A stretch of 36,982 nucleotides of DNA from an uncultured Alphaproteobacteria bacterium (lineage in GTDB: Bacteria; Pseudomonadota; Alphaproteobacteria; RF32; CAG-239), in NCBI GenBank assembly GCA_910577095.1, contig CAJTLY010000001.1, positions 1-36,982 on the forward strand, written 5' to 3'. The translations under genes and the position numbers were made by a program. Of this stretch, positions 16,985-26,123 are shown piece by piece (positions within the stretch are counted from its first letter, which is position 1; the number at the start of each line of letters is the position of its first letter). The notes below the pieces were generated by a model that did not search any database, was not told the DNA's origin, and worked only from the letters and a program-made list of their open reading frames with translations.

Positions 16985-17548
16985 ATGTCAGATTACAGCC
17001 AAATAAAAGAGAGTACCAAAACCAGAATGGACAAGACTTTGGAAACCCTGAAAACCGATTTCGGCGGTCTGCGTGCCGGGCGTGCCCACGCCAGTCTGCT
17101 GGACGGCATCATGGTGGATGCTTACGGAAGCATGACTCCGATTTCTCAGGTCGGAACGGTGTCGGTTCCCGATCCCCGTTGCCTGTCGGTCAGCGTTTGG
17201 GACCGCGGCCTGGCCAAAGCGGTCGAAAAAGCGATTATGGAGTCGGATTTGGGGTTAAATCCCGCTTCGGACGGTCAGTTGATTCGTATTCCGATCCCGC
17301 CGCTTTCGGAAGAACGACGCAAAGAACTGGTGAAGGTTGCCGGAAAATATGCCGAGCAGGGTAAAATCGCCATCCGCAATATCCGCCGCGACGCTTTGGA
17401 CAGTATTAAGAAGCTGAAAAAAGACAATCAAATATCCGAAGACGAAGAAAAAAGATTCAGTGATGAGATTCAAAAGTTTACGGATGAATTTGTTAAGAAA
17501 ATCGACGATGCTCTGACACAAAAAGAAAAAGATATTATGCAGGTCTGA
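16985..17548 (+). CDS. frr: Ribosome recycling factor
   Basis: With EF-G it splits post-termination ribosomes. The 187 residues are the normal family length. The three-helix-bundle blocks are GGLRAGRAHASLLDGIMVDAYG, here near residues 22-43, the PDPRCLSVSVWDRG hinge region, and the basic C-terminal helix RNIRRDALDSIKKLKKD. SD AGAGG is 6-7 bases from the ATG. It lies 13 bp after pyrH and 14 bp before uppS, consistent with one transcript. Confidence 0.98.
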   Translation: MSDYSQIKESTKTRMDKTLETLKTDFGGLRAGRAHASLLDGIMVDAYGSMTPISQVGTVSVPDPRCLSVSVWDRGLAKAVEKAIMESDLGLNPASDGQLIRIPIPPLSEERRKELVKVAGKYAEQGKIAIRNIRRDALDSIKKLKKDNQISEDEEKRFSDEIQKFTDEFVKKIDDALTQKEKDIMQV

Positions 17549-17562
17549 ACCGGGGTCTGAAG

Positions 17563-18276
17563 TTGAGTAACGATCAAACTAACAAATTAAAGCATCTGGC
17601 GATCATTATGGACGGCAACCGCCGCTGGGCACGCAAACGCGGCCTTCCGGCTGCCGCCGGCCATCGCAAAGGGGCGCAGACCCTGGAGCAAATTTGCCGC
17701 GATGCTAACGAACTGGGACTGAAGTATCTGACTTTGTATGCTTTTTCGACCGAAAACTGGCAACGTGACGCTGATGAAGTCAGTACGCTGATGGGACTGT
17801 TGCGCGAATATCTGAAGAATGATCTGCAGGAGATACAAAAAAACAATGTGCGGATTATTTTTATCGGCGAACGTCAAATGCTTGATAAAGATATTGCCGA
17901 CAGTATGCAGCGAATTGAAAATCAGACCGCCTCAAATACGGGGCTGACCTTATGCCTGGCCGTCAGTTACGGTTCGCGTCAGGAAATTTTAAATGCGGTG
18001 CGTCGGGCGTCAAAATTGATTAAAGCTGATGAAATCAAACTTGAAGATATAGATGAACAATTGTTCTCTAATCTGTTGTATACAAAGGATATTCCTGATC
18101 CTGATATGGTGGTCCGCACCAGCGGTGAGCAACGGGTGAGCAATTATCTGTTATGGCAGTTGGCTTATGCGGAGTTTTATTTCAGCGAGGTTTTGTGGCC
18201 TGATTTTGACCGCGGTGAACTGGAAAAAATTATCATGAACTTTAATACTCGGGAGAGAAGATATGGCAAAAACTAA
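17563..18276 (+). CDS. uppS: Undecaprenyl diphosphate synthase (cis-prenyltransferase)
   Basis: It elongates farnesyl diphosphate with cis-isoprene units to the C55 carrier used for peptidoglycan and LPS O-antigen. The 237 residues start with LAIIMDGNRRWARKRG, with the catalytic Asp17 in the P-loop-like motif. TLYAFSTENWQRDADEV and the C-terminal DMVVRTSGEQRVSNYLLWQ and YAEFYFSEVLWPDFD follow. The start must be TTG at 17563, because the next Met lies inside the active-site motif; GGGG lies upstream. Its last 14 bases overlap cdsA. Confidence 0.97.
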   Translation: MSNDQTNKLKHLAIIMDGNRRWARKRGLPAAAGHRKGAQTLEQICRDANELGLKYLTLYAFSTENWQRDADEVSTLMGLLREYLKNDLQEIQKNNVRIIFIGERQMLDKDIADSMQRIENQTASNTGLTLCLAVSYGSRQEILNAVRRASKLIKADEIKLEDIDEQLFSNLLYTKDIPDPDMVVRTSGEQRVSNYLLWQLAYAEFYFSEVLWPDFDRGELEKIIMNFNTRERRYGKN

Positions 18277-19033
18277 ATCCAACACCATGCTGAGGATTGT
18301 TACCGCTTTGGTTATGGCACCGCTGGTTATCGCCGGTTTGTATTTCGGTTATCCGTATGTGGTTTTGATGTTAGTCGGTATCGGCGCCCTGATGGCGTGG
18401 GAATGGAGTACGATGGTTCCCAACAACCGTCCGACCGTATATGCGGTTGCCTATACCGTGTCAACGGCGGTTGCCGTGATGCTCAATTCATGGTTGGGAA
18501 TTATCCTTTCTTTGGTTTTTTCCACTTTTTTGGTCTGGTTTAAGGCGCGTGACGAGCGTTATCGCCGCCTGTTGATTTTGGGCGTTCCTTACATCACGAT
18601 CGGTATCGGCTCTTTGATGTGGATTTACCATATTGTCAGTTCTCACATCTTGTGCTTTGTATTCATGATATGGGCAACCGATACCGGCGGTTATATCGTC
18701 GGCAAAACTGTCAAGGGTCCCAAGTTGGCACCGAAAATCAGTCCCAACAAAACCTGGTCCGGTTTGTTGGGCGGGATGGCTTTTTCCGGTTTGGTATGCT
18801 GGGGGTATGCTTTCTTGTTCGGTACCGACGATTGGCGTTTTGCCGTTGCCGGTGCCTTGCTGGCTGTGATTGAGCAGGTGGGCGATCTGATTGAATCGGC
18901 AATCAAACGCCATCTCGGCATCAAGGATTCCAGTTCCCTGATACCGGGCCACGGCGGCGTGTTTGACCGCATTGACGGCATGATCTTTACCGCGCCGTTT
19001 GTATATTTAATTTTGGCTTATTGGTTCATTTAA
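18263..19033 (+). CDS. cdsA: Phosphatidate cytidylyltransferase
   Basis: An inner-membrane enzyme that makes CDP-diacylglycerol from phosphatidate and CTP, the branch point to all phospholipids. The 256 residues contain several hydrophobic segments (residues 8-80 and 95-135). The conserved cytosolic face is WATDTGGYIVGK, then SPNKTWSGLLGG and the CDP-DAG synthase signature SAIKRHLGIKDSSSLIPGHG with DRIDGM after it. The ATG overlaps uppS by 14 bp, and rseP starts 20 bp after its stop. The dxr gene often found between cdsA and rseP in this cluster is missing. Confidence 0.96.
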   Translation: MAKTKSNTMLRIVTALVMAPLVIAGLYFGYPYVVLMLVGIGALMAWEWSTMVPNNRPTVYAVAYTVSTAVAVMLNSWLGIILSLVFSTFLVWFKARDERYRRLLILGVPYITIGIGSLMWIYHIVSSHILCFVFMIWATDTGGYIVGKTVKGPKLAPKISPNKTWSGLLGGMAFSGLVCWGYAFLFGTDDWRFAVAGALLAVIEQVGDLIESAIKRHLGIKDSSSLIPGHGGVFDRIDGMIFTAPFVYLILAYWFI

Positions 19034-19053
19034 ACAAAGGCAGGTTTTTTATT

Positions 19054-20184
19054 ATGGAATGGTTAATTAATGCAGCCTATTATATAATTCCTTTTATTGT
19101 TTTATTGGGAATTTTGGTCTTCGTTCACGAATTCGGGCATTTTCTGATTGCCCGACTGTGCGGGGTTCAGGTTACCGATTTTTCGATCGGTTTTGGTAAG
19201 GAACTTTGGGGCTTTACCGACCGCCACCGGACCAAATGGAAAATCTGCGCCGTTCCGCTGGGCGGTTATTGCCAGTTTTTGGGCGATGCCGACGCGGCTT
19301 CGGCCAACAGTGACGATGCGGTGGAGGAACTCAGCGCTGACGATAAGAAAAAAGCCTTCCCTTTTCAAAAACCATGGAAAAAGCTGGCGATTGTGTTGGG
19401 CGGCCCCGGTTTTAACTATTTGTTTGCGATTGTCGTATTTACGATGATGTTTGCCTTGCTCGGCAAATTTTCTTTTCCTCCGGTGGTCGGCGAAGTTGTA
19501 GCGGGCGGTGCGGCCGACAAGGCCGGTATTGTCGCGGCTGACCGCATTTTGGAAGTTAACGGGCGCGAAGTCGAAAACTTCAGTGACATCACGACCGAAA
19601 TATCTTTGACCGTCGGCGGCACCGCTGCCGTAAAATTGCAGCGCGGCGATCAGATTTTGGACTTTGAAGTGCCGCTTGAAATGATGGAAGTTGAGGCCAA
19701 CGGACAAACGACTGCCCGTCCGATGCTCGGTGTCAAATCTGTCAATACGATGGAACTGGATCATCAGAAAATGTCATGGCCGGCGGCTTTTGCCGAAGCC
19801 TGTAACGAAACCTGGCGCATTACCGAAGGAACTTTGCGCGGGGTCGGACAGATGATCACCGGAAAACGCGGCAGCGAGGATTTGGGCGGTATTTTGAGAA
19901 TTGCCGAAATGTCGGGCGACATTTCCAAGAAAAACGGCTGGCTCGACTTTCTGGCTTTTATGGCGTTGTTGTCAATTAACCTCGGTTTGATCAATTTGTT
20001 CCCGATTCCGGTTCTTGACGGCGGTCATGTCGTGATCTATACGGTGGAAATGATTTCCCGCCGGGAAGTGAATGCCAAAGTAAAGGAAAACCTGTTTAAG
20101 GTTGGATTTGCCCTGATTTTGGCTTTGATGGTTTTTGCAACCTGGAACGACTTTGTACATCTGTTCCATCGTTTTTTTGCTTAG
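19054..20184 (+). CDS. rseP: Site-2 zinc metalloprotease RseP
   Basis: An intramembrane protease that cleaves anti-sigma factors and leftover signal peptides. The first membrane helix carries the zinc motif HEFGH (His25, Glu26, His29). A PDZ domain lies near residues 150-215 (VVGEVVAGGAADKAG...DRILEVNGREVENF), and the third zinc ligand is in the C-terminal LFPIPVLDGGH. The 376 residues have a single clear PDZ rather than the two of E. coli RseP, a form common in Alphaproteobacteria. The ATG at 19054 is chosen because AAAGGCAGG lies upstream; an earlier in-frame start would overlap cdsA. Confidence 0.95.
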   Translation: MEWLINAAYYIIPFIVLLGILVFVHEFGHFLIARLCGVQVTDFSIGFGKELWGFTDRHRTKWKICAVPLGGYCQFLGDADAASANSDDAVEELSADDKKKAFPFQKPWKKLAIVLGGPGFNYLFAIVVFTMMFALLGKFSFPPVVGEVVAGGAADKAGIVAADRILEVNGREVENFSDITTEISLTVGGTAAVKLQRGDQILDFEVPLEMMEVEANGQTTARPMLGVKSVNTMELDHQKMSWPAAFAEACNETWRITEGTLRGVGQMITGKRGSEDLGGILRIAEMSGDISKKNGWLDFLAFMALLSINLGLINLFPIPVLDGGHVVIYTVEMISRREVNAKVKENLFKVGFALILALMVFATWNDFVHLFHRFFA

Positions 20185-20215
20185 GATAAATTATTTCAAT
20201 AAGGACGCAGTATAC

Positions 20216-22471
20216 ATGAAAAAAACACAACTGGTGACTATAGTTTCCTGTCTGTTGGCGGCCGGCGGCGCCGATGCCGCGGTGGTCAAACAGATAAAGG
20301 TAGACGGACTGCAACGGGTGGAACGCGAAACCGTCCTCTCGTACGTTAACGTAAAATCGGGGGACGACGTCAGTTCCCAAGATCTGAACTCGGCGTTCAA
20401 AAAGCTTTATACGACCGGTTTGTTCTCCGATGTTTCCTTTGACATTAAAGGAGACGTTCTGACGATTAAGGTCGATGAGAACCCGATTATCAACAAGCGT
20501 TTTTTTGACGGCAACGACAAAGTTGACGACAAAATGCTGGAAACCGAAGTGCAGCTCGGGCCCCGTTCGATTTATACGCCGGCCAAAGTGCAGGAAGACG
20601 TACAACGGATTTTGACCGTTTATAAACGGGTCGGACGTTATGCCGCGACAGTCGAACCCAAAGTCATCAAGCGTGACCAAAACCGCGTTGATTTGATTTT
20701 TGAAATTGACGAAGGCCCGCTGGCCAAAATTACCAAGATTAACTTTATCGGCAACAAGCATTACAGCGACAGCGACCTTCAGGACGAGATTTTGAGTAAG
20801 GAAACCCGTTGGTGGCGTATTTTCTCATCGTCGGAAAATTATGATCCCGAAAAAAGCAACTATGACAAAGAACTGCTGCGCCGCTTTTACAACAATCGCG
20901 GTTATGCCGATTTTCGGGTTGTTTCTTCAGTCGCCGAACTCAGTCCCGACAGCAAGTCGTTTGTGATTACGACCGTTCTTGAAGAAGGCGTCCGTTACAA
21001 AGTTAAAAAAGTTAACATAAACTCGGAATTGCCCGATCTTAATACGGACGGCCTGATCGAAATGCTGGAAGTTGAGCCGGGCGATTGGTATAATGCCGCC
21101 AAAATTGAAAAAAGCGTCTATACCCTTACCGACGAAATCGGCAAGCGCGGTTTTGCCTTTGTCGAAGTGGAACCCGAGCTTAACAAAAATATGGAAACCG
21201 GCGAAATGGAAGTCAATTTCCGGGTTATGGAAGGTGCGCGGGTATTTATCGACAAGATTAACATTACCGGCAACAATCGTACCTATGACGAAGTGATCCG
21301 TCGCGAGTTCCGCATTAATGAAGGCGACGCTTTTAACGCCGCCAAAATCCGGGCTTCGCGCCGCAATATCGAAAATTTGAACTATTTCAGCAAAGTCGAT
21401 ATTCAGACCCAGCCCACCGATGACGACAACAAAGCGGATATCAATGTCGACGTTACCGAAAAATCGACCGGTTATTTTAACGTCGGTATCGGTTATTCGA
21501 CCGTTAACGGCGCCTTGATTCGTACCGGTGTGACCGAAAACAACTTTATGGGCAAAGGTCAACAGCTGGGGTTTGATGTCGGTATTTCCGAGCGGGTTCA
21601 GGACTATAACATCAACTTTACCGAACCTTATTTCCTTGATCGCCCGCTGTCGGCCGGTATTGATCTGTTCCGCAGCGAAAGCGACTATCAGGACGAGGCC
21701 TCCTATGACGAAGACAGCACCGGCGGCCGCCTGCGTTTGGGATGGAAGTATACCGACGATTTGTCGCAAAGCGTTCGTTATACGCTGCGTCAGGATGAAA
21801 TCAAAAATGTCAGCCGCAGCGCATCTATCTATATTCAGCGTGAAGAAGGCAAATATGTCGGGTCGAGTTTCGGACAAACTCTTTACTATGATAAACGTGA
21901 CAGTGCGATTGATCCGAAAGACGGATATTTCCTGTCGTTCGGCAATGACGTTGCCGGTGCCGGCGGAGATGAAAAATATTTGAAATTTGATGCCAAAGCC
22001 TATTGGTACAATACGTTTTTCGATTACTACACGTTGAAAATGTTTGTCAACGGCGGTTATATTACCGGTTACGATCACGAAAACGTTCGTTTGTCCCAGC
22101 GTTATTTCCTCGGCGGCTCAACAATGCGCGGTTTTGACAGTGCCGGTATCGGTGCCCGTGACAAATATACCAACGACGCTCTGGGCGGTAACTGGATGAT
22201 CTATTCCGGCGCCGAGTTGATCTTCCCGATCGGTCTTGACGAAGTCGGCATCAAAGGACGCACTTTCGTCGATGCCGGCGTGTTGGGCAAACCTGATGAT
22301 GTCAGTTACAAAATTGTCGAGTATTCCGACAAACCGCGCGTATCGGTTGGTTTCGGTTTCAGCTGGATGTCGCCGATGGGCAAAATCGATATCGACTTCG
22401 GTTTCCCTGTTGTTAAAGAAGATTATGACGAAACGGAGGTCTTCCGTTTGAATTTCGGAACCAGTTTGTAG
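20216..22471 (+). CDS. bamA: Outer-membrane protein assembly factor BamA (Omp85)
   Basis: The central subunit of the BAM complex, which folds and inserts outer-membrane beta-barrels. The 751 residues have a signal peptide (MKKTQLVTIVSCLLAAGGAD, then AAVVKQI). Five POTRA domains span about residues 24-350 (for example IKVDGLQRVERETVLSYV and INITGNNRTYDEVIRREFR). A barrel of about 380 residues follows, with the Omp85 loop motif MRGF at 637-640. The ATG at 20216 is supported by AAGGACG. The last residues are RLNFGTSL, so the usual C-terminal aromatic is replaced by Leu. It lies between rseP and lpxD, as is typical. Confidence 0.97.
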   Translation: MKKTQLVTIVSCLLAAGGADAAVVKQIKVDGLQRVERETVLSYVNVKSGDDVSSQDLNSAFKKLYTTGLFSDVSFDIKGDVLTIKVDENPIINKRFFDGNDKVDDKMLETEVQLGPRSIYTPAKVQEDVQRILTVYKRVGRYAATVEPKVIKRDQNRVDLIFEIDEGPLAKITKINFIGNKHYSDSDLQDEILSKETRWWRIFSSSENYDPEKSNYDKELLRRFYNNRGYADFRVVSSVAELSPDSKSFVITTVLEEGVRYKVKKVNINSELPDLNTDGLIEMLEVEPGDWYNAAKIEKSVYTLTDEIGKRGFAFVEVEPELNKNMETGEMEVNFRVMEGARVFIDKINITGNNRTYDEVIRREFRINEGDAFNAAKIRASRRNIENLNYFSKVDIQTQPTDDDNKADINVDVTEKSTGYFNVGIGYSTVNGALIRTGVTENNFMGKGQQLGFDVGISERVQDYNINFTEPYFLDRPLSAGIDLFRSESDYQDEASYDEDSTGGRLRLGWKYTDDLSQSVRYTLRQDEIKNVSRSASIYIQREEGKYVGSSFGQTLYYDKRDSAIDPKDGYFLSFGNDVAGAGGDEKYLKFDAKAYWYNTFFDYYTLKMFVNGGYITGYDHENVRLSQRYFLGGSTMRGFDSAGIGARDKYTNDALGGNWMIYSGAELIFPIGLDEVGIKGRTFVDAGVLGKPDDVSYKIVEYSDKPRVSVGFGFSWMSPMGKIDIDFGFPVVKEDYDETEVFRLNFGTSL

Positions 22472-22493
22472 TGTTGCATCAAGGAGAAAAGTT

Positions 22494-23507
22494 ATGATAG
22501 ATACAAACTTTTTTATCAAAAAAGGCGAGTTTAACCTTAATCAGATTGCCGAAATTTGTGATGCCGAATTGCAGGACAAGACCCGGGGCATGATGGTGAT
22601 TCATGACATGAATACAATGGGAAATGCCGGTGAAGGTGAGCTTTGTTTCTTTTATGACCGCAAAAAGAAGGAAGCGGCGGCGGATATAAAAGCTTCGGCC
22701 TGTGTGACCACGGCGGAACTGGCTCCCCTGATTCCCGAAGGCGTCGCCGTGTTGATTTGCAACAATCCGAAACTGGCTTTTTTGAAACTGAATCAGGCAA
22801 TGTATGCCGAAAAGCGGCCGGCTCTCGGCGTTGCCGAAACCGCGCGTATTGCGCCCACCGCTAAAATCGGTCAAGGTTGTTCGATTGCCGATTATGTGGT
22901 TATCGGTGCCGATGCGGTTATCGGCGACAATACCGTCATCGAACCGTTTGCCGTTATCGGCGAAGGGTGCAAAATCGGCAGCAATTGCCGCATCGGTGCT
23001 CAGGCCTACATTTCCTATACCGTTATGGGCAATAACTGTTACATTTATAACGGTGCCCGTTTGGGACAGGACGGTTTTGGTTTCCAGACCGTCAACGGTG
23101 TTCATCAGCGAATTCCGCAGCTCGGGCGTGTCATCATCGGCAATGATGTCGAAATCGGATCTTGTTCATGCGTTGACCGCGGCGCCATGGACGATACGGT
23201 TATCGGTGACGGTTGCCGGGTCGACAATCTGGTGCAGATTGCCCATAACGACAAACTCGGTCGCGGCTGCGTGATTGTTTCGATGACCGGAATTGCCGGC
23301 AGCTGCAATTTCGGCGATTATGTCGTTTGCGGCGGCCAGAGCGGTTTTGCCGACCATATTAATATCGGCAGCGGTGCGCAGATTGCGGCACAGTCGGGAA
23401 TTATGCGCGATGTTGAACCGGGAATGGTCGTCATGGGCACGCCGGCGGTTCCGTTCAAAGATTTTATGCGCCAAGCCGCATTTTTACAGAAAAATTCAAA
23501 AAAATAA
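22494..23507 (+). CDS. lpxD: UDP-3-O-(hydroxyacyl)glucosamine N-acyltransferase
   Basis: It adds the N-linked hydroxyacyl chain to UDP-3-O-acylglucosamine in the third step of lipid A synthesis. The 337 residues have an N-terminal uridine-binding domain (about 1-105). A left-handed beta-helix of hexapeptide repeats follows (GADAVIGDNTVIEPFAVIGEG), with the catalytic His251 in VQIAHNDKLG. A short C-terminal helix completes it. SD AAGGAGA lies 22 bp after bamA. fabZ follows after 27 bp. Confidence 0.96.
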   Translation: MIDTNFFIKKGEFNLNQIAEICDAELQDKTRGMMVIHDMNTMGNAGEGELCFFYDRKKKEAAADIKASACVTTAELAPLIPEGVAVLICNNPKLAFLKLNQAMYAEKRPALGVAETARIAPTAKIGQGCSIADYVVIGADAVIGDNTVIEPFAVIGEGCKIGSNCRIGAQAYISYTVMGNNCYIYNGARLGQDGFGFQTVNGVHQRIPQLGRVIIGNDVEIGSCSCVDRGAMDDTVIGDGCRVDNLVQIAHNDKLGRGCVIVSMTGIAGSCNFGDYVVCGGQSGFADHINIGSGAQIAAQSGIMRDVEPGMVVMGTPAVPFKDFMRQAAFLQKNSKK

Positions 23508-23534
23508 ATTTGACCAAGGAGAAGGACTAAAAAT

Positions 23535-23981
23535 ATGTCAGAAAACAAAATCTATAACATTGAAGAAATCATGAACTTTTTGCCGCACCGTTATCCGTTC
23601 CTGTTGTTGGACCGGCTGGAGGTCGAAGTTCCCGGCGAAAAAGGCATCGGTTTAAAAAATGTAACGATGAACGAAGAGTTTTTTCAAGGGCATTTTCCCG
23701 GAAATCCGGTTATGCCGGGGGTTCTGCAAATAGAGGCGATGGCCCAGACGGCCGGTGCGCTGGTAGTTGCAGCTTCTGAAAATATCGCAGACAAAAAAGT
23801 CAGCGTTTTGTTTATGTCCATTGACGGGGTTAAATTCCGCAAACCGGTAAAACCGGGCGATCAACTGAAAATGCATGTCGAAAAAGTTCAGTCGCGCCGC
23901 AATGTCTTTGTGTTCAAAGGCAAGACGATGGTCGATGACAAAGTTGTCTCTGAGGCCGAATTCACGGCAATGATTGTCTAA
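23535..23981 (+). CDS. fabZ: 3-hydroxyacyl-[ACP] dehydratase FabZ
   Basis: It dehydrates 3-hydroxyacyl-ACP in fatty-acid elongation and competes with LpxA/LpxD for the same precursors. The 148-residue hot-dog-fold protein has LPHRYPFLLLDR, the catalytic His53 in GHFPGNPVMPGV and Glu67 in IEAMAQTAG. It is the last gene of the pyrH-fabZ cluster here: a strong terminator follows, and lpxA and lpxB, which usually come next, are not present in the window. Confidence 0.97.
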   Translation: MSENKIYNIEEIMNFLPHRYPFLLLDRLEVEVPGEKGIGLKNVTMNEEFFQGHFPGNPVMPGVLQIEAMAQTAGALVVAASENIADKKVSVLFMSIDGVKFRKPVKPGDQLKMHVEKVQSRRNVFVFKGKTMVDDKVVSEAEFTAMIV

Positions 23982-24001
23982 ACCGACAGAAAATATGCCG
24001 A

Positions 24002-24036
24002 AAAAAAAGGGAAAACATTGTTTTCCCTTTTTTTAT
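24002..24036. terminator. Terminator after fabZ
   Basis: A long perfect stem (A-run plus GGGAAAAC, 24003-24017, against GTTTTCCC plus a T-run, 24021-24035) with an ATT loop ends the envelope cluster. Confidence 0.9.
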
Positions 24037-24158
24037 AACCTGTAAATAACGGAAAAAACGTCATCCTGCTTCCAATCGGCAAATTTTGTTTACATCCGTG
24101 ATAAAATGAATTACAACTTTTATAGAACGCTTATTTTTATTTTTGGGGGTGACTTATT

Positions 24159-24791
24159 ATGCGAAAAATATTGTTTTTGAGTTTGGCTGCCTGCACTTTG
24201 GCGGCACCGGCTGCAGCCGATTTTATGACTTATGGCGTCAAGGCGGAATGTATGCCGGAGTTGAATCTGATGATCCTCGGCAACGAATTGTATCCCGGTT
24301 ATGTGGCGGATAAGTATGTGGCGGCGCATCGGGAAGAGACGGTTGACAAGTATCGGATTTACAGCTTTTCGGTGGAGAAGGCAGAAGGGCAAAAAGAAGT
24401 TTCGATTGATCCGTTGCAATATAAGTTCGGCTGCCGCTTAAACGGACATGACATCGAGGTGGAGATCCAGCCTGACGAAGAGTCCTTTAACAGCGATGAA
24501 AGTTCCGGCTGCAGTTATGCTTCTTTTATTACCATTAAAGACAACGGCAATCTGATTACCGACAAGCTCAAAACCTATGATTGCGATCGTGACGTGTATA
24601 TTTCCAAACTGACGATCCGTCCTCAGGTTGAAGTCCCCGACTACAGCAACGGCGGTGCTTTGTTTGTCAGCGGTTATCACGGTGACCGGCTGATCAGCGA
24701 ATATTACTATTATGACCGGGTAAAATTTGAGCCGGTGGATAACATAATTTTTTACCAGCCGTATAAGGTGTTGCCGCCCGAGCAAAAATAA
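24159..24791 (+). CDS. Exported protein of unknown function
   Basis: A 210-residue protein that I do not recognise. It has a signal peptide (MRKILFLSLAACTLAAPAAA, cleavage before DFMTYG). The mature part is beta-rich with four scattered cysteines (AECMPEL, KFGCRLNG, SGCSYASF, YDCDRDVYI), which could form two disulfides in the periplasm. A run of four Tyr (EYYYYDRV) stands near the C-terminus. SD GGGGGTG lies upstream of the ATG and a hairpin terminator follows, so it is a single-gene unit. Confidence 0.8.
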   Translation: MRKILFLSLAACTLAAPAAADFMTYGVKAECMPELNLMILGNELYPGYVADKYVAAHREETVDKYRIYSFSVEKAEGQKEVSIDPLQYKFGCRLNGHDIEVEIQPDEESFNSDESSGCSYASFITIKDNGNLITDKLKTYDCDRDVYISKLTIRPQVEVPDYSNGGALFVSGYHGDRLISEYYYYDRVKFEPVDNIIFYQPYKVLPPEQK

Positions 24792-24795
24792 GCGT

Positions 24796-24826
24796 AAAAA
24801 AATCCCTGATTACGGGGATTTTTTTT
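24796..24826 (+). terminator. Terminator of the 24159 gene
   Basis: Stem AAAAAATCCC (24797-24806) pairs with GGGATTTTTT (24815-24824) and more T's follow. Confidence 0.88.
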
Positions 24827-25212
24827 ATGTATGTTTATATGTCCTGCAAAAGGCTTATTTTATCATCGGCTTTCCTTTGTTGTGACGATTATAATCCGAC
24901 GCTCAATTCTTAATATAATCCGATCGGTTGCCGATGCCAGATGATAATACACCGGTTTTGACAATTTCGGCCGCTGCGGATGCACAATTGTGAGAGTCGG
25001 ATAAATTTTCGCCAAACGGGCAGGTCAGTGCAATCAGACAGAGATACGACAAAGCATGACGTATCTGTTTTTACCTTTTTGACATAATAACAAACAGATC
25101 GTTTCAAAGTGACTTGGCAGCATAAAATAATATGTTGACTTGGAGACAAGGCGTTCGTCAATATGAAGCTGTCTTACAAAAGACAACGACTAAATTTTAT
25201 AAGGAGTTTACT
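24827..25212. other. Non-coding gap upstream of the small barrel gene
   Basis: About 385 bases hold no credible gene. A TTGACA at 25079-25084 and the AT-rich stretch 25120-25135 are possible promoter parts for the gene at 25213, but the -10 spacing is poor. The gap would allow a long 5' leader. Nothing else was recognised. Confidence 0.4.
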
Positions 25213-25779
25213 ATGAAAAAGAGTTTGCTGCTCGCCGGCGTTGCCGTATTGTTTTCGGCAAATGCCCACGCTGTTGACATAAAACCTTATGTCGGTTTGG
25301 ACTATGTTTATTCGATGGCTGATATCGATAAACTTGAAGGTTACAGCGTTTATGAAGAAGATCTGAGCGCTTTTGCCGTTTCTGCCGGCGCCAGATTTCA
25401 TCCCAACTTTGGGGTAGAAGCCTTCTATCAGCAATCGGAAGAAGGAGAAAAAACAACAATGACTTATTTGAAAGGGACGGATCAATATAAGGCTTACGGT
25501 ATTGACGTAATCGGTTATCTCCCGGTTATGGAAAAGCTTGAGCTGGTTGGTTCGCTCGGTGTAGCCCGTTACAATGTCGATGCCGAATTGAAAATTCCGT
25601 TTCTCGGTCTTGAAAGTGACGGCGATGACAAGGGGATGGGCTACCGCCTTGGTGCCGGCGCGCAATACAACTTCAACGATAATATTGCCGCCCGCGCCAT
25701 GGTTCGCTATGTTGACACCGACATTGACGGTTTGGACAACATCGTTGACCTGACGCTCGGTATCAGATACACGTTTTAA
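25213..25779 (+). CDS. Small outer-membrane beta-barrel protein (OmpX/OmpA-barrel-like)
   Basis: A 188-residue protein with a signal peptide (MKKSLLLAGVAVLFSANAHA, cleavage before VDIKPY) and about eight amphipathic strands (KPYVGLDYVYS, FAVSAGARFHPNFGVEAFYQQ, VGSLGVARYNVD, MGYRLGAGAQYNF). It ends in VDLTLGIRYTF, with the C-terminal Phe of an outer-membrane barrel. The size fits the eight-stranded porin-like barrel families; its ligand or function is unknown. The ATG at 25213 is chosen because AAGGAG is correctly spaced and the signal peptide begins there. The terminator at 25806-25855 follows. Confidence 0.85.
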   Translation: MKKSLLLAGVAVLFSANAHAVDIKPYVGLDYVYSMADIDKLEGYSVYEEDLSAFAVSAGARFHPNFGVEAFYQQSEEGEKTTMTYLKGTDQYKAYGIDVIGYLPVMEKLELVGSLGVARYNVDAELKIPFLGLESDGDDKGMGYRLGAGAQYNFNDNIAARAMVRYVDTDIDGLDNIVDLTLGIRYTF

Positions 25780-25805
25780 TTAACAAAGTTATGTTCTTAT
25801 GTAAA

Positions 25806-25855
25806 GTTCTCGATAAGCCCTCGGTTTCTGAGGGCTTATTTGGTATCCCGAGAAC
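25806..25855 (+). terminator. Nested hairpin terminator after the small barrel gene
   Basis: An inner stem ATAAGCCCTC/GAGGGCTTAT (25813-25839) lies inside an outer GTTCTCG/CGAGAAC pairing (25806-25812 and 25849-25855). The T-run is weak (TTATTTGG). The gap after it to the tRNA promoter (25856-26074) shows no gene. Confidence 0.65.
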
Positions 25856-26074
25856 TTCCGGCCGGGATGACGATTTTTTGAAGTTTAAAAAATGATTTTA
25901 CCGCTTTCCGATTTCCGTCGTTATCTGCCGTGACAAGCACCGACTTTGGCAGAAACTTCATAATTTTGTTGATTTCGCCGGATTAAAAAGCAAAGTTATA
26001 AAGATAATAAAAGACAAACGTTTTTCAAGGGTATGCGAGGCTTAAAAATTAATTTCAAAATTGATAAAAAGTTA

Positions 26075-26103
26075 TTGACTGATGGGAAAAGTTAAGATAA
26101 ATA
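26075..26103 (+). promoter_or_regulatory. Promoter of tRNA-Ser
   Basis: TTGACT (26075-26080), a 17-bp spacer and TAAATA (26098-26103) lie 20 bp before the mature tRNA 5' end, as expected for a stable-RNA promoter. Confidence 0.6.
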
Positions 26104-26123
26104 TTACCCCGTAACCTGCTGAT

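Noticed and set aside
20927..22078. 383-codon minus-strand open frame
   Set aside because: It is antisense to bamA, whose POTRA and barrel features are unmistakable; no independent support.
24910..25161. Possible 83-residue minus-strand gene in the 24.8-25.2 kb gap
   Set aside because: No SD, no hydrophobic or domain pattern, Cys-rich random-looking sequence; treated as non-coding.
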